Below are positions 1 through 8,154 of a stretch of 23,248 nucleotides of DNA, in pieces. Source of the DNA: JBGOUV01 sp041477815 (lineage in GTDB: Bacteria; Acidobacteriota; Terriglobia; Bryobacterales; JACQDG01); contig JBGOUV010000054.1 of assembly GCA_041477815.1 (NCBI GenBank), forward strand, positions 1 through 23,248, given 5' to 3'. Below the pieces are notes generated by a model. The model saw only the letters and a program-made list of their open reading frames with translations, was not told where the DNA came from and searched no databases. How positions within the stretch are numbered: the stretch's first letter is position 1; each line of letters starts with the position of its first letter. The translations under genes were made by a program, and so were the position numbers.

Positions 1-2576
1 CCTCCAATTACACGGCCGAGTTCGGCGGCAATAGCGGCGCCGTCATCAACGTGGCGTCGCAGAGAGGCACCAACCGGCTCCACGGGGACTTCTTCGAGTT
101 CCTGCGCAACGATACGCTGGACGCGCGCAATTTCTTCAGCGCCAAGGCCGTGCCCCTGAAGCGGAACCAGTTCGGCTTTACCGTGACCGGGCCCATCCGC
201 CTGCCCAAGATTTACAACGGCAAAGACAAGACGTTCTTCCTGTACAACCACGAGTGGACCCGGCAGCGCAACGCCATCAGCAGCACGGCGCTGGTGCCCA
301 ATGCCTCCGAGCGCAACGGGGATTTCAGCTTCGTGCAGCAGGCGGGATTCGGCGTCGTCGATCCCTTCACCAAGACGCCCTTTCCGAACAACGTCATCCC
401 CCGCGACCGCCTCAGCCACGTCGGACAGGCGCTGGTCAACCTCTACCCGCAGCCCAACAGCGCCGATCCCGCGCGCAACTATGTCGGCAATCCGCGGCGC
501 GTCCTCAACAACGGCATCCCCACGGGGCGCATCGACCACCAGTTGACCAACCGCGACAGCCTGTTCGGACGCTTCACGCTGAACTCGCCCTACGACCGCA
601 GCCCCGGGCAGGCTCTCACCCAGTCGTTTCCCGGATATGACGCCATTCAGGAGGACCGTAACACGCAGGCCTCCGTAGGCCTTACCCATACCTTCAGCCC
701 CACGGTGATCAACGAAGCGCTGGTCGGATACGTGCGCTTCCGCCGCGACCGCACCACGCAGGATTCCGGCCTCCGCAATTGGGCGCAGGAGCTGGGGATC
801 CGGGGTTTTGCGCCGGAGGCGATCGCCTGGGGAGCGCCTTCGGTAACCCCCAACGGCTATCCCGAGGTGGGCTACTCCAGCAACCAGGCCGTGCTGGAAT
901 GGATCACCCAGTCCGAGCAGGTTTCCGACAATCTGTCGGTCATCCGCAGCAAGCATACCCTGAAGGCGGGCTTCAGCCTGCAGAGCAAGCGCCTGACCCA
1001 ATACCAGTTGTCCAACGCCAACGGCGCCTACGGCTTCAACGGCACTTTTTCGGCCCCGCCGCCGGTGACCAGCACCGCCCGCTATAATTCCATCGCCGAT
1101 TTGCTCCTGGGGTATCCGTCGTCGTTTTCAGCCACTGTCCGGGCCCGCACGCCGCACCTGCTGCAGAAGAACCTGGGCGTGTATTTTCAGGACGACTGGC
1201 GCCTGAGCCCGAACCTGACGCTGAACCTGGGCGTTCGCTGGGAGTACTTCGGCCGGCCGGTGGATCGCTATGACGCCATCGCCAGCTTCGATCTGGCCAC
1301 CGGGCGGCAATTGCTTCCCGGCAAGGACGGCGTCCCCCGCAGCCTGGCTGACCAGGACTACAACAACTGGTCGCCGCGCGTCGGATTCGCCTGGCGGGTG
1401 CGGGGCAGCAACAAGCTGTCGCTGCGCGGGGGCTACGGCATTTTCTACTCGCCCTCCTTCGGCCTGAGCTGGCGGACACACGCCTTTCAGGAGCCCTTCG
1501 GCCTGTCTTACACTCGCACCGTGCGGCCCGCGGACCCCACGCGCCCGCTGCCCGTGTTCACCGCCGACAACCCTCTGGCCGACTTGACCCAGCAGGTTTT
1601 TCTCGATCGCTATGGGGTGGAACGAAAGTTTCGGGACGGCTACGTGGGGCAGTGGAACCTCACGACGCAATATCTGATCACTCCCAATACACTCCTGGAA
1701 GCGGCGTATCACGGCTCCAAGAGCACGCGCCTGCCCACCCGCCTGAACTATAACCAGATCAATCCGTTTCCGGCGCAGCCGCCGTCTTTTCAACAGAACT
1801 TCCCCTATCCATCGGCTTCTTCGGTCAACATCCTGGAGTCCCGCGGGGCGTCCAACTACAACGCGCTGCAGGCGCGTCTGGAGCGGCGCCTGGTCAAGGG
1901 CTTCACCTTCCTGGCGTCGTATACCTGGCAGAAGTCGCTGGCCGACATCGACGCCGTCGACGGAGGCTTCGCCAACGGCGCCGGCCCCTTCGGCCCGCAG
2001 GACATCCGCAACCTCCGGCAAAATAAAGGACCGGCGGTCTTCGACCGTCCCCACCGCCTGGCTCTCAGCAGTCTCTACGAGTTACCTATCTTTAAGAACA
2101 AGGGCGGCCTGTTGGAAGGCGTCCTGGGCGGCTGGCAGATCGGCGCCATCAATCTGTTCGAGTCCGGCGCCTATCTGACTCCGGGCGTGTTCGGGGTGTC
2201 GTTTACCGGATCGCGGGCCAACCTGCTGGGGAATCCGAATCTCTCGCGGGGCGAACGCACCATCGACCGCTGGTTCGACGTGAGCAAGCTGGCCAACCCC
2301 GCCCCGGGGCAGTTGGGCAACGCCGGCAAGGGGACCATCCAGGGCAGCGGGCACAACAAATGGGACGTGATCGTCCAGAAGAATTTCAAGATCACGGAGA
2401 GGCACCGCGTGGAGTTTCGCACGGAACTCTTCAACGCCTTCAATCACCCGCAGTTCGACGATCCCACCCTCACTCCGGGCAACAACGCGCTGGCCGGGAA
2501 AGTCACTTCGGCCAGCGACTTCGGATTCACCCAGACCGAGCGGGTGGTCCAGTTCGGGATGAAGTATCACTTTTGA
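1..2576 (+). CDS. TonB-dependent receptor, Oar-like (5' partial)
   Basis: Outer-membrane receptor of the Oar/carboxypeptidase-regulatory-domain type common in Acidobacteriota; such proteins are thought to import or bind large substrates using TonB energy. The frame is open from base 3 and begins inside the plug domain (SNYTAEFGGNSGAVINV, then GTNRLHGDFFEFLRN), so the GTG at 51 is internal and the true start, signal peptide and N-terminal Ig-like domain lie upstream. The rest is a long beta-barrel with alternating aromatic segments (LGVYFQDDWRLSPNLTLNLG, GVRWEYFGRP, ASYTWQKSLAD) and the typical end VEFRTELFNAFNHPQFDDP, closing with MKYHF, an aromatic C-terminal residue as in outer-membrane barrels. 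The visible 858 residues fit a family of about 1,100. The substrate cannot be told from sequence. Confidence 0.93.
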   Translation, partial: SNYTAEFGGNSGAVINVASQRGTNRLHGDFFEFLRNDTLDARNFFSAKAVPLKRNQFGFTVTGPIRLPKIYNGKDKTFFLYNHEWTRQRNAISSTALVPNASERNGDFSFVQQAGFGVVDPFTKTPFPNNVIPRDRLSHVGQALVNLYPQPNSADPARNYVGNPRRVLNNGIPTGRIDHQLTNRDSLFGRFTLNSPYDRSPGQALTQSFPGYDAIQEDRNTQASVGLTHTFSPTVINEALVGYVRFRRDRTTQDSGLRNWAQELGIRGFAPEAIAWGAPSVTPNGYPEVGYSSNQAVLEWITQSEQVSDNLSVIRSKHTLKAGFSLQSKRLTQYQLSNANGAYGFNGTFSAPPPVTSTARYNSIADLLLGYPSSFSATVRARTPHLLQKNLGVYFQDDWRLSPNLTLNLGVRWEYFGRPVDRYDAIASFDLATGRQLLPGKDGVPRSLADQDYNNWSPRVGFAWRVRGSNKLSLRGGYGIFYSPSFGLSWRTHAFQEPFGLSYTRTVRPADPTRPLPVFTADNPLADLTQQVFLDRYGVERKFRDGYVGQWNLTTQYLITPNTLLEAAYHGSKSTRLPTRLNYNQINPFPAQPPSFQQNFPYPSASSVNILESRGASNYNALQARLERRLVKGFTFLASYTWQKSLADIDAVDGGFANGAGPFGPQDIRNLRQNKGPAVFDRPHRLALSSLYELPIFKNKGGLLEGVLGGWQIGAINLFESGAYLTPGVFGVSFTGSRANLLGNPNLSRGERTIDRWFDVSKLANPAPGQLGNAGKGTIQGSGHNKWDVIVQKNFKITERHRVEFRTELFNAFNHPQFDDPTLTPGNNALAGKVTSASDFGFTQTERVVQFGMKYHF

Positions 2577-2700
2577 GCGGGCGCCGCCTGGTCCTCCACC
2601 GGACCGGTCCAGTTGAACCACGCCTCGGGCGGATTGTCTTGCTCATCAGCGTCCTTCTCCAAATCGTACAGTCGAAGGGGTCGATCGGCAGGGGTCCCCG
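2577..2700 (-). pseudogene. Possible sulfatase C-terminal remnant
   Basis: On the minus strand one frame reads RPLRLYDLEKDADEQDN and ends at a stop next to the receptor stop codon. The wording LYDLEKDxxEQ/ETxN is typical of the end of arylsulfatase-family proteins. No upstream catalytic part (CxPSR) is present; the frame runs back into the tRNA gene. This is a short match and may be chance. The rest of 2577-2767 shows nothing else. Confidence 0.25.
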
Positions 2701-2767
2701 CGCCAGCCGCTCCCGTGACTGCTCGATTTTCATCGCCGCCAGGGTAGCATGATAGACTAAGGATCAA

Positions 2768-2844
2768 GCGCCCGTAGCTCAGGTGGATAGAGCGGCTGGC
2801 TTCGAACCAGTAGGTCGGGAGTTCGAGTCTCTCCGGGCGCGCCA
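2768..2844 (+). tRNA. tRNA-Arg (anticodon TCG)
   Basis: A complete cloverleaf can be drawn: acceptor GCGCCCG (2768-2774) with CGGGCGC (2834-2840); D-stem GCTC/GAGC; anticodon stem GCTGG/CCAGT with one G-U pair and loop CTTCGAA, giving anticodon TCG at 2802-2804 (reads CGA); T-stem GGGAG/CTCTC with loop TTCGAGT; discriminator G and an encoded CCA (2842-2844). The open frame that crosses this gene on the minus strand is an artefact. Confidence 0.97.
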
Positions 2845-2855
2845 CATTTCAAATA

Positions 2856-2884
2856 CCCAGCGCCTTACGCCACTGGGGTGTTTT
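2856..2884 (+). terminator. Likely Rho-independent terminator after tRNA-Arg
   Basis: Inverted repeat CCCAG (2856-2860) and CTGGG (2873-2877) around a 12-nt loop, followed by GTGTTTT. It sits 12 nt after the tRNA CCA. The stem is only 5 bp, so termination strength is uncertain. Confidence 0.45.
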
Positions 2885-2932
2885 GCAAGACGGAAAGATC
2901 GAGTCCGACAGTGGGGAAGGCTGGTGACTTTG

Positions 2933-3460
2933 CTATATTCTCAAGCCTGTGAGCGCAATCGCCAAGCCGATGATTCCGGCAGCAAGGCCCACTATCGGAA
3001 AGAGCTTCTTTTTGGAGATGAAGAAGAGAGAGGTTAGCACCAGCCCGATTTCCAACAGGCCTTCGCCGAAATCGTAATGCTGGGCGCGCTGCTCGGCTCC
3101 CTTCGCCTCAACCTCGATCTTGCGGGCTTCCTGCTGGATCTCCTTGCCCTCGTTCTGGTAGCGGTCCTTTTCCACCCGGTATCTCTCCAGCACCTTTGCT
3201 GTCGATTCGTTCTTGGCGCCGAGGGTCGCTATGAGGTCCTCGCCCAGTTCCAAGCCGTGGAACTTGATGCGTCTGGATTGATAGTACTGCCACCGGTCGT
3301 TGGCTTCGGTCCTCAGGATGACGGCTTCGGTGTGGGCGCGGTGTGAGGCGATCGTTACCACGGCAAGGAAGACCGCCATAATCGCCGCTTGAAGACCCAC
3401 CTTCTGTCCGGCGGATTCAATCTGGTGCTCGCCTTCGTGATGGATCTCCAGTTCGGCCAT
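2933..3460 (-). CDS. DUF4337-like membrane protein
   Basis: A 175-residue protein beginning MAELEIHHEGEHQIESAGQK. Order: short charged N-terminus; one transmembrane helix (about residues 26-43, AAIMAVFLAVVTIASH); a long polar, charged helical region rich in E, K and R (about 50-130, likely coiled coil); then two C-terminal membrane helices around FFISKKKLFP. This layout and the wording (RTEANDRWQYYQSRRIK) match DUF4337 proteins, whose function is unknown. The start at 3460 is preferred because GGGAAAGG lies just upstream; the frame stays open to 3679 but the extra 73 residues are low-complexity and unlike the family. It stands alone, with a candidate promoter at 3482-3487. Confidence 0.8.
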   Translation of the reverse strand: MAELEIHHEGEHQIESAGQKVGLQAAIMAVFLAVVTIASHRAHTEAVILRTEANDRWQYYQSRRIKFHGLELGEDLIATLGAKNESTAKVLERYRVEKDRYQNEGKEIQQEARKIEVEAKGAEQRAQHYDFGEGLLEIGLVLTSLFFISKKKLFPIVGLAAGIIGLAIALTGLRI

Positions 3461-3481
3461 GTGCCCTTTCCCAGTCTTTGG

Positions 3482-3487
3482 AGTATA
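3482..3487 (-). promoter_or_regulatory. Candidate -10 box of the DUF4337 gene
   Basis: Minus-strand TATACT, 21 nt before the ATG, with GGGAAAGG between. No clear -35 element is seen at 16-18 nt spacing. Confidence 0.4.
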
Positions 3488-3618
3488 CACCCGACCGTCT
3501 CCGGGTGGACAGGGGAAGCCCGGTTTATTCTTCCCGGACGCCCTTTGGCCGCCCCGCAGCCGGCAGTTCCGGCGGTCCAGGACAGGCGAGGCCGCGGCAT
3601 CAAGCCGGAGGAGTTGAG

Positions 3619-3765
3619 GTCGAATGCCACGCCCGGCTGCGAGGCGTCCGGACCTTATGAGATCGGGGGCCGGGGCCATGGGCGAGGTCTACCGGGGGGG
3701 AGCGTCTCGCGGGCGACAAGCTCAGCGTCGGGAAGGCGGTGGAACAGGCGCGGCAGATCTTTGAG
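3619..3765 (+). pseudogene. Remnant of a Ser/Thr protein kinase gene
   Basis: Three short pieces of a bacterial Pkn-type kinase lie in order but in three frames: GPYEI (3650-3664), GAGAMGEVYRG (from about 3669; the glycine loop) and LAGDKLSVGKAVEQARQI (from about 3703; resembles the helix before the catalytic loop). The first two pieces are where the intact kinase at 5505-8072 has GPYEIVAPLGAGGMGEVYR; here about four residues are lost with a frameshift. The catalytic HRD and DFG parts are absent. The fragment ends inside the 3' end of the opposing amidase gene. The rest of 3461-3618 shows nothing recognisable. Confidence 0.6.
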
Positions 3766-3767
3766 AC

Positions 3768-4778
3768 TCACCTGGGCGGCAGAAACCTCTTGGGAATCTT
3801 CAGGGCCATGGATCCGGCCACGGTGATGACGTCGTAGCGGGCCTGGTAGCCGATGAGCAGGTGGGCGGCGGGGGCCTCCAGGCGGTAGTCGTCCGTCAGC
3901 CAGCGGACCATGTCGGTGGTGGCGATACGCAGGGCGCGGTCGAGCGAGCTCGAGAACTCCGGCTGGCTGCCGATGCTGATGAGGAACTCGGCAGTTTCCA
4001 GACGCGGCTCGGCGACTGGACCCTTTCTGCGGACCTCGACGGTGAATTCCACGTCTAGCGAGGTCTCCACCCCGGAGCCGACCGGCTCGCCGTCGCCCTG
4101 CAGGGCGTGGCCGTCGCCCAGGAAGAGCAGCCCGCCGGGGTGATACACGGGCAAATACACGGTGGCGCCTTCCCGCATCTCGTTGTAATCGAGGTTGCCT
4201 CCGTAGGAGCCGGCGGGACCGGAGGTGGGGCTGAAGTTGCCGGCCGGGGCTACGCCGATGCAGCCCAGCATCGGCCGGGCGGCGAACTCGAGGGGGACGC
4301 GCGCGCCCACCGGGTCCTGGGGACGGACCGTCTGGCGCTCCAGATCAATCACCCAGGGGACCAGGTCGGCGCGGCCCGGAAGGACCACGTCTTCTTTGTA
4401 GCGGTTCGGATAGAGCGTCTCCACGTATTCCGGGGTGAGGGCGGCGAGGCCGATGCGGTAGGCTGAGTACCCAGTGGTCCGATTGAGCCGGACCCGGCGC
4501 AGGTGCACCACCAGCGCATCGCCCGGCTCCGCGCCCTCCACGTAGAACGGGCCGGTCAGCGGGTTGCCGTGGGTCTTGGTGCGCCGGACGCCCTGGTAGT
4601 CAAAGCCGGCGGAGTCTACGGTCTTGGTAATGATGGTGTCGCCGGGGTGCACGCGCGCGAGCACGGGGTGGGAGCGGGAGAAGGTGTGGTGGTACCCGGT
4701 AGCGACCACGCGGTGCACTTCGGCGTGCAGGGCAGGGAGGAGCAGCACCAGGCAGGAGAGTCGGCAGGGGAACGTCAT
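3768..4778 (-). CDS. Exported acetamidase/formamidase family protein
   Basis: A 336-residue protein of the FmdA_AmdA family, enzymes that hydrolyse formamide or short amides to acid and ammonia. It opens with a signal peptide (about residues 1-19, hydrophobic core LVLLLPALHA), so it is probably periplasmic. Family signs: PGDTIITKTVDSAG, GPFYVEGAEPGDALVVHL, ARPMLGCIGVAP, GSYGGNLDY, VYHPGGLLFLGDGHALQGDG and the late segment TDDYRLEAPAAHLLIGYQ; these include the D/H metal-binding positions expected for the family. The frame is open to 4853, but ATG 4778 begins the signal peptide and has TACACT 6 nt upstream, which fits a leaderless start. It is monocistronic between two decayed genes. The exact amide substrate is unknown. 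Confidence 0.88.
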   Translation of the reverse strand: MTFPCRLSCLVLLLPALHAEVHRVVATGYHHTFSRSHPVLARVHPGDTIITKTVDSAGFDYQGVRRTKTHGNPLTGPFYVEGAEPGDALVVHLRRVRLNRTTGYSAYRIGLAALTPEYVETLYPNRYKEDVVLPGRADLVPWVIDLERQTVRPQDPVGARVPLEFAARPMLGCIGVAPAGNFSPTSGPAGSYGGNLDYNEMREGATVYLPVYHPGGLLFLGDGHALQGDGEPVGSGVETSLDVEFTVEVRRKGPVAEPRLETAEFLISIGSQPEFSSSLDRALRIATTDMVRWLTDDYRLEAPAAHLLIGYQARYDVITVAGSMALKIPKRFLPPR

Positions 4779-4784
4779 GGAATC

Positions 4785-4790
4785 AGTGTA
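4785..4790 (-). promoter_or_regulatory. -10-like hexamer for leaderless amidase mRNA
   Basis: Minus-strand TACACT followed by GATTCC and then the ATG at 4778. No Shine-Dalgarno is present, so transcription probably starts at or near the A of the ATG. Confidence 0.45.
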
Positions 4791-4802
4791 GCCTGCCAGC
4801 AT

Positions 4803-5477
4803 CCTCAGACCGATCTCCCCCTGCTCCTGTTGGGCGAGAGCGGGAGGGGCCAAGGACCTGCTGGCCCGGGAGATCCACGCCCGCAGCGCCCGGGCCCGCG
4901 AGCGGTTCGTGGCCCTGAACTGCGCGGCGCTTCCGGAGACGCAGGTGGAGAGCTATCTGGTTGGGTATGAGAAGAGGGCCTTCACGAGGGCCGCCACGAC
5001 GCGGCCGGACAGGTTCGGGCTGGCCGGCGGCGGCGCCATTTTTCTGGACGAGATCGGCGACATGGCGCCGGCGACGCAGGCCAAGATCCTGCGGGAAGTG
5101 GAGAGCGGCGTGGTCGAGCGGCTGGGCGGCGCCCGCGCGGTGCGGACTCGACGCGCGACTGATCGCCGCCACCAACCAGGACCTGACGGCGGCGATCCGC
5201 GAGGGGCGCTTCCGCCAGGACCTCTATTTCCGCCTGGCCGGGGTGACGCTGCGGCTGCCGCCGCTCGCCGAGCGTCGAGGACATCCCGCTGCTGGTGGAT
5301 CGCTTTTGGAGCGAGTTGCGGCGCAAGTACGGGCGCAGCGGACCCGAATGGGCGCACGACGCGCTGGTCAAACTGGAGCGCGCTCCCTGGCCGGGCAACG
5401 TCCGGCAGTTGAAGAGCGCCAGTGGAGCCGTGGTTCGTGCTGGGAGATCTGGAGGCGGCATTCCTACTCTCAGCTAA
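4803..5477 (+). pseudogene. Decayed sigma-54-dependent activator (NtrC-type AAA+)
   Basis: A central AAA+ domain of an enhancer-binding protein is spread over all three frames. Frame from about 4806: DLPLLLLGESGRG (Walker A), broken inside the P-loop by one extra base. Frame 4852-5145: KDLLAREIHARS, FVALNCAALPE, a loop reading YEKRAFTRA where GAFTGA is expected, and FLDEIGDM (Walker B). Frame about 5147-5275: LDARLIAATNQDL and RFRQDLYFRLAGVTLRLPPL. Frame about 5274-5420: EDIPLLVDRFW and WPGNVRQLKS. A last piece, FVLGDLEAAFLLS, follows a further shift and loss. There is no receiver domain and no DNA-binding helix-turn-helix. With four frame breaks and a ruined GAFTGA loop it cannot act as an activator. 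Confidence 0.88.
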
Positions 5478-5504
5478 GAAGCAGGAAGAGCATCGACCCT
5501 TGTA

Positions 5505-8072
5505 TCATCTCAACCCCTCCACCAGATACAGCTCCGACAATACCCGCGTAAACCCAAATACTACGCCGTCTCCGGAGGGGGTCAGCAGCGTGCGCCCCAG
5601 GCGGAAGACCCCGGTCGGATCCGCGGGCGCGAAGGTCCGGAGCAGCTCGCGCCGGCCGGAGCTGACGTCCACACGATGAACCGGAGTGGGCGTCTGGGCG
5701 CGATCGTACACGTACACCCTCCGCCCGTCGCCGCTCCACCGGACGATGTCTTCGGCGGGCGCCACGCCTGGCAAAGGGCGGGCCGCGCCGCCGTCCAGCG
5801 GATAGAGGCCCAGCGCGCCGTCGGGACCTCGCGCCGCCGCCAGCTTTCCGTCGGGCGAGAGCGCTTTCCCTGCCAGAGCGACTCCTTCCGGACTGGCCGC
5901 CCGGGGCGCGCCGCCCGCGATGTCCTGCACCCAGAGCCGCGAACCGCGCTGCGGCTCGCTGGCTTGAAACAGAATCCGGCGAGAATCGGGCAGCCAGCAG
6001 GCGCCTTCCCGGCGGTAGACCAGCCCGGCGGTGGCCAGACGCACCGGCTGGCCTTCCCCGGTCGGCAAGAGAACCACTTGCGTGGACGGCGCCACCAGCC
6101 AGGTGAGCGCCCATTTCCCATTCGGAGAAAGCGCTTGGGCCGCGCCCTCTCCCAACCGTACGGCCGGGGATCCGTCCGTCTTGCGGATGTACACCGCCGG
6201 ATTCGCGCCCATAGCCTCCCCCTGCTCGACGAACAGCAGGGTCTTGCCGTCGTCGGAGAGGTCCCGCGGCAGCGGCTGGTCCAGCCACGCCAGGTTCCGC
6301 TCGCGCTTCTCCTCGGCCGAGACACCCAGCATTTCCGAGCGAATGTTGACGCTCGTGAGCAGCACCCGCCCGTCGGAGCGAATGTCCACCAGCCGCATCG
6401 AAGTAGGCAGTCGCACCACGGCTCGCGGCTCGCGGCCCGGCGCGACGCCATAGATGCTCTTCGGCCAGCCTCCCGAGCGGGCCGCGGCAAACCACACTTC
6501 GTCGCCCCGCGCCGACCAGCTCAGGCCCTCCAGCGAGTTCCACCCGTCGGAAAGGATGGTCTTTTTGCCGGCCAGGTCGATCACCGCCACTCGGCCCCGA
6601 TTATCGCTGGGAGCCGGGTGGTCGATGAAAGCGATGCGGTCCCCGCGAGGCGAAAACCGCAGGTAGGAGATCCATCCCGGGGTCTCATAGAGGACCTTGC
6701 CGATAGGGTACTCCAGGCGGAAGCTATCCGGGAAAGCGTGAGCGACGGCCAGGTTCTCGCCATCCGGCGCCCACTCGGCTTCCGCGACGTCGGCCAGCAA
6801 CACGCGCGGCGCGCCGCCGGAGAGCGGCACCCGGGCCAGTCTGCCCATGAAGTGGTCCACAAAGTGACTGCGGGCTTCGAGCGCGACCGCCATCTCCCCG
6901 GTGGAGGAAATTGAGAAGAGGCTGGCGCCCTCCAGCCCGAGCGAGCGCGATTCCGGCGACTCCACGCGGGTGGTGTAGATTTCGTGCCGCGCTCCCTGCC
7001 ATACCGCGCTGAAGAGAACGGTGCGGCCGTCCGGGCCGAAGCGCGCGTTCGACACCGTGCCCCGCCCGAAGCTGACCTTGCGGAAGGTGGGTGGATCGGA
7101 TTTCCAGAAGCCCCGCCCGGCGGCCAGTCCGGCCAGCGAGCCGGCTATCAGGAGCGCCGCCCCAGCCGCCGCCGACACCCAGCGGCGTCGCTTCGTTGGC
7201 CCGGCCACCGCCGGCGCCGCGCCGCTGCCCCCGGTCCGCACCAGCGCCTGCAAACCGAAGGCCAGGTCTTGCGCCGACTGAAACCGCCGCCGCGGCTCCT
7301 TCTCCAGGCAGTGCCGGATCACCGACTCCACCGCCGGCGGCAAGCCGGCCGGCAGCTCCGGCGGCTCATCTTTCAGGATCGCGCTCATGCTCTCGATGGC
7401 GGTGGCCCCCTCGAACGCCCGCCGGCCGGCCACCATCTCGTAGAGGATGGCCCCGAAGCTGAAGATATCGGAGCGGGGATCGGCGGGCCGTCCCTGCACC
7501 TGCTCCGGGGACATGTAGCCGGCCGTGCCCATCACGGTGCCGGGCTGAGTGGCGCCCAGGGCGGTGGAGGTGGCATCGCTGGTCGCCGCCGGCGGGGCCT
7601 GCTTGGCTAGCCCGAAGTCCAGGATCTTGACGCGTCCTTCCCGCGTCACCATCACGTTTTCCGGCTTCAGGTCCCGGTGCACGATGCCGGCCGCATGCGC
7701 CGCCCCCATCCCTTCGGCAAGCTGGCTGGCGATCTCCAAGGCCCGCCGCACGCGCAGCGGCCCGCGCTCCAGCAGTTTCCGCAGCGACTCGCCGTCCACC
7801 AGCTCGGTCACCAGGAAGGGCGTGCCCTGTTCGTCGCCGATGTCGAACACCACCACGATGTTGGGATGATTCAAGGCGCTCGCCGCCCGCGCCTCCTGCT
7901 CGAACCGCTGCCGCCGCTCCCGGTTCTCGGCGAACTCCGTCGGCAGCACCTTCAAGGCCACTTCGCGGCCCAACCGCGCGTCCCGCGCCCGGTACACCTC
8001 CCCCATCCCTCCGGCGCCCAACGGCGCCACGATCTCATAGGGACCCAACCTGGATCCACCCGGCATCGGCAT
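5505..8072 (-). CDS. Ser/Thr protein kinase with TolB-like beta-propeller
   Basis: An 855-residue membrane kinase. The cytoplasmic kinase domain (about residues 12-280) is complete: glycine loop GAGGMGEVYRAR, K41 in VALKVLP, E60 of helix C, HRDLKPEN (132-139), DFG (152-154) and GTAGYMSPEQVQG. A basic KRRRW stretch and one transmembrane helix (about 300-322) follow, then some 530 residues of repeating WD40/PD40-like blades (ARFGPDGRTVLFSA, YLRFSPRGDRIAF, LSWSARGDEVWFA), likely a periplasmic sensor. This architecture is frequent in Acidobacteriota; the ligand is unknown. ATG 8072 is used (MPMPGG); an ATG two codons later is possible. TAAACT lies 7 nt before the start. The 3' end adjoins the decayed sigma-54 activator. 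Confidence 0.93.
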   Translation of the reverse strand: MPMPGGSRLGPYEIVAPLGAGGMGEVYRARDARLGREVALKVLPTEFAENRERRQRFEQEARAASALNHPNIVVVFDIGDEQGTPFLVTELVDGESLRKLLERGPLRVRRALEIASQLAEGMGAAHAAGIVHRDLKPENVMVTREGRVKILDFGLAKQAPPAATSDATSTALGATQPGTVMGTAGYMSPEQVQGRPADPRSDIFSFGAILYEMVAGRRAFEGATAIESMSAILKDEPPELPAGLPPAVESVIRHCLEKEPRRRFQSAQDLAFGLQALVRTGGSGAAPAVAGPTKRRRWVSAAAGAALLIAGSLAGLAAGRGFWKSDPPTFRKVSFGRGTVSNARFGPDGRTVLFSAVWQGARHEIYTTRVESPESRSLGLEGASLFSISSTGEMAVALEARSHFVDHFMGRLARVPLSGGAPRVLLADVAEAEWAPDGENLAVAHAFPDSFRLEYPIGKVLYETPGWISYLRFSPRGDRIAFIDHPAPSDNRGRVAVIDLAGKKTILSDGWNSLEGLSWSARGDEVWFAAARSGGWPKSIYGVAPGREPRAVVRLPTSMRLVDIRSDGRVLLTSVNIRSEMLGVSAEEKRERNLAWLDQPLPRDLSDDGKTLLFVEQGEAMGANPAVYIRKTDGSPAVRLGEGAAQALSPNGKWALTWLVAPSTQVVLLPTGEGQPVRLATAGLVYRREGACWLPDSRRILFQASEPQRGSRLWVQDIAGGAPRAASPEGVALAGKALSPDGKLAAARGPDGALGLYPLDGGAARPLPGVAPAEDIVRWSGDGRRVYVYDRAQTPTPVHRVDVSSGRRELLRTFAPADPTGVFRLGRTLLTPSGDGVVFGFTRVLSELYLVEGLR

Positions 8073-8079
8073 GGCCTTC

Positions 8080-8085
8080 AGTTTA
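8080..8085 (-). promoter_or_regulatory. -10-like hexamer of the kinase gene
   Basis: Minus-strand TAAACT, then GAAGGCC and the ATG at 8072. The GAAGG could also act as a weak ribosome-binding site if transcription starts further upstream. Confidence 0.4.
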
Positions 8086-8111
8086 CACCCTGTTTTGGTT
8101 TGGTTGCCGGC

Positions 8112-8135
8112 GCCCGGGGCGGAACTTGAACCCGC
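8112..8135 (-). other. tRNA 3'-end-like scar
   Basis: On the minus strand 8135-8119 forms a tRNA T-arm: GCGGG, loop TTCAAGT, TCCGC (last pair G-U), followed by CCCGGGC (8118-8112), which looks like the 3' acceptor strand. The CCA is replaced by unrelated bases. No matching 5' acceptor strand (GCCCGGG) or anticodon arm is found at the proper distance, since the upstream bases are the end of the neighbouring gene. It resembles the last third of a class II (Leu-like) tRNA and may mark an old integration site. Confidence 0.45.
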
Positions 8136-8154
8136 ACTCGCCCAAGTCTGCCGG

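Noticed and set aside
51..53. GTG at 51 as the start of the TonB receptor
   Set aside because: The frame is open to the window edge and already encodes plug-domain sequence (SNYTAEFGGNSGAVIN), so this codon is internal.
2567..2845. Minus-strand frame of 92 residues over the tRNA
   Set aside because: Its first half is the antisense of tRNA-Arg, a common false gene. Only its last part was kept, as a weak sulfatase remnant.
3461..3679. Longer N-terminus of the DUF4337 protein from 3679
   Set aside because: The extra 73 residues are low-complexity, overlap the kinase remnant and lack a ribosome-binding site, whereas ATG 3460 has one and begins the family-like sequence.
5676..6914. Plus-strand 412-residue open frame
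   Set aside because: It is the antisense of the kinase propeller region, has Arg/His/Pro-rich content typical of antisense frames in high-GC DNA, and shows no domain.
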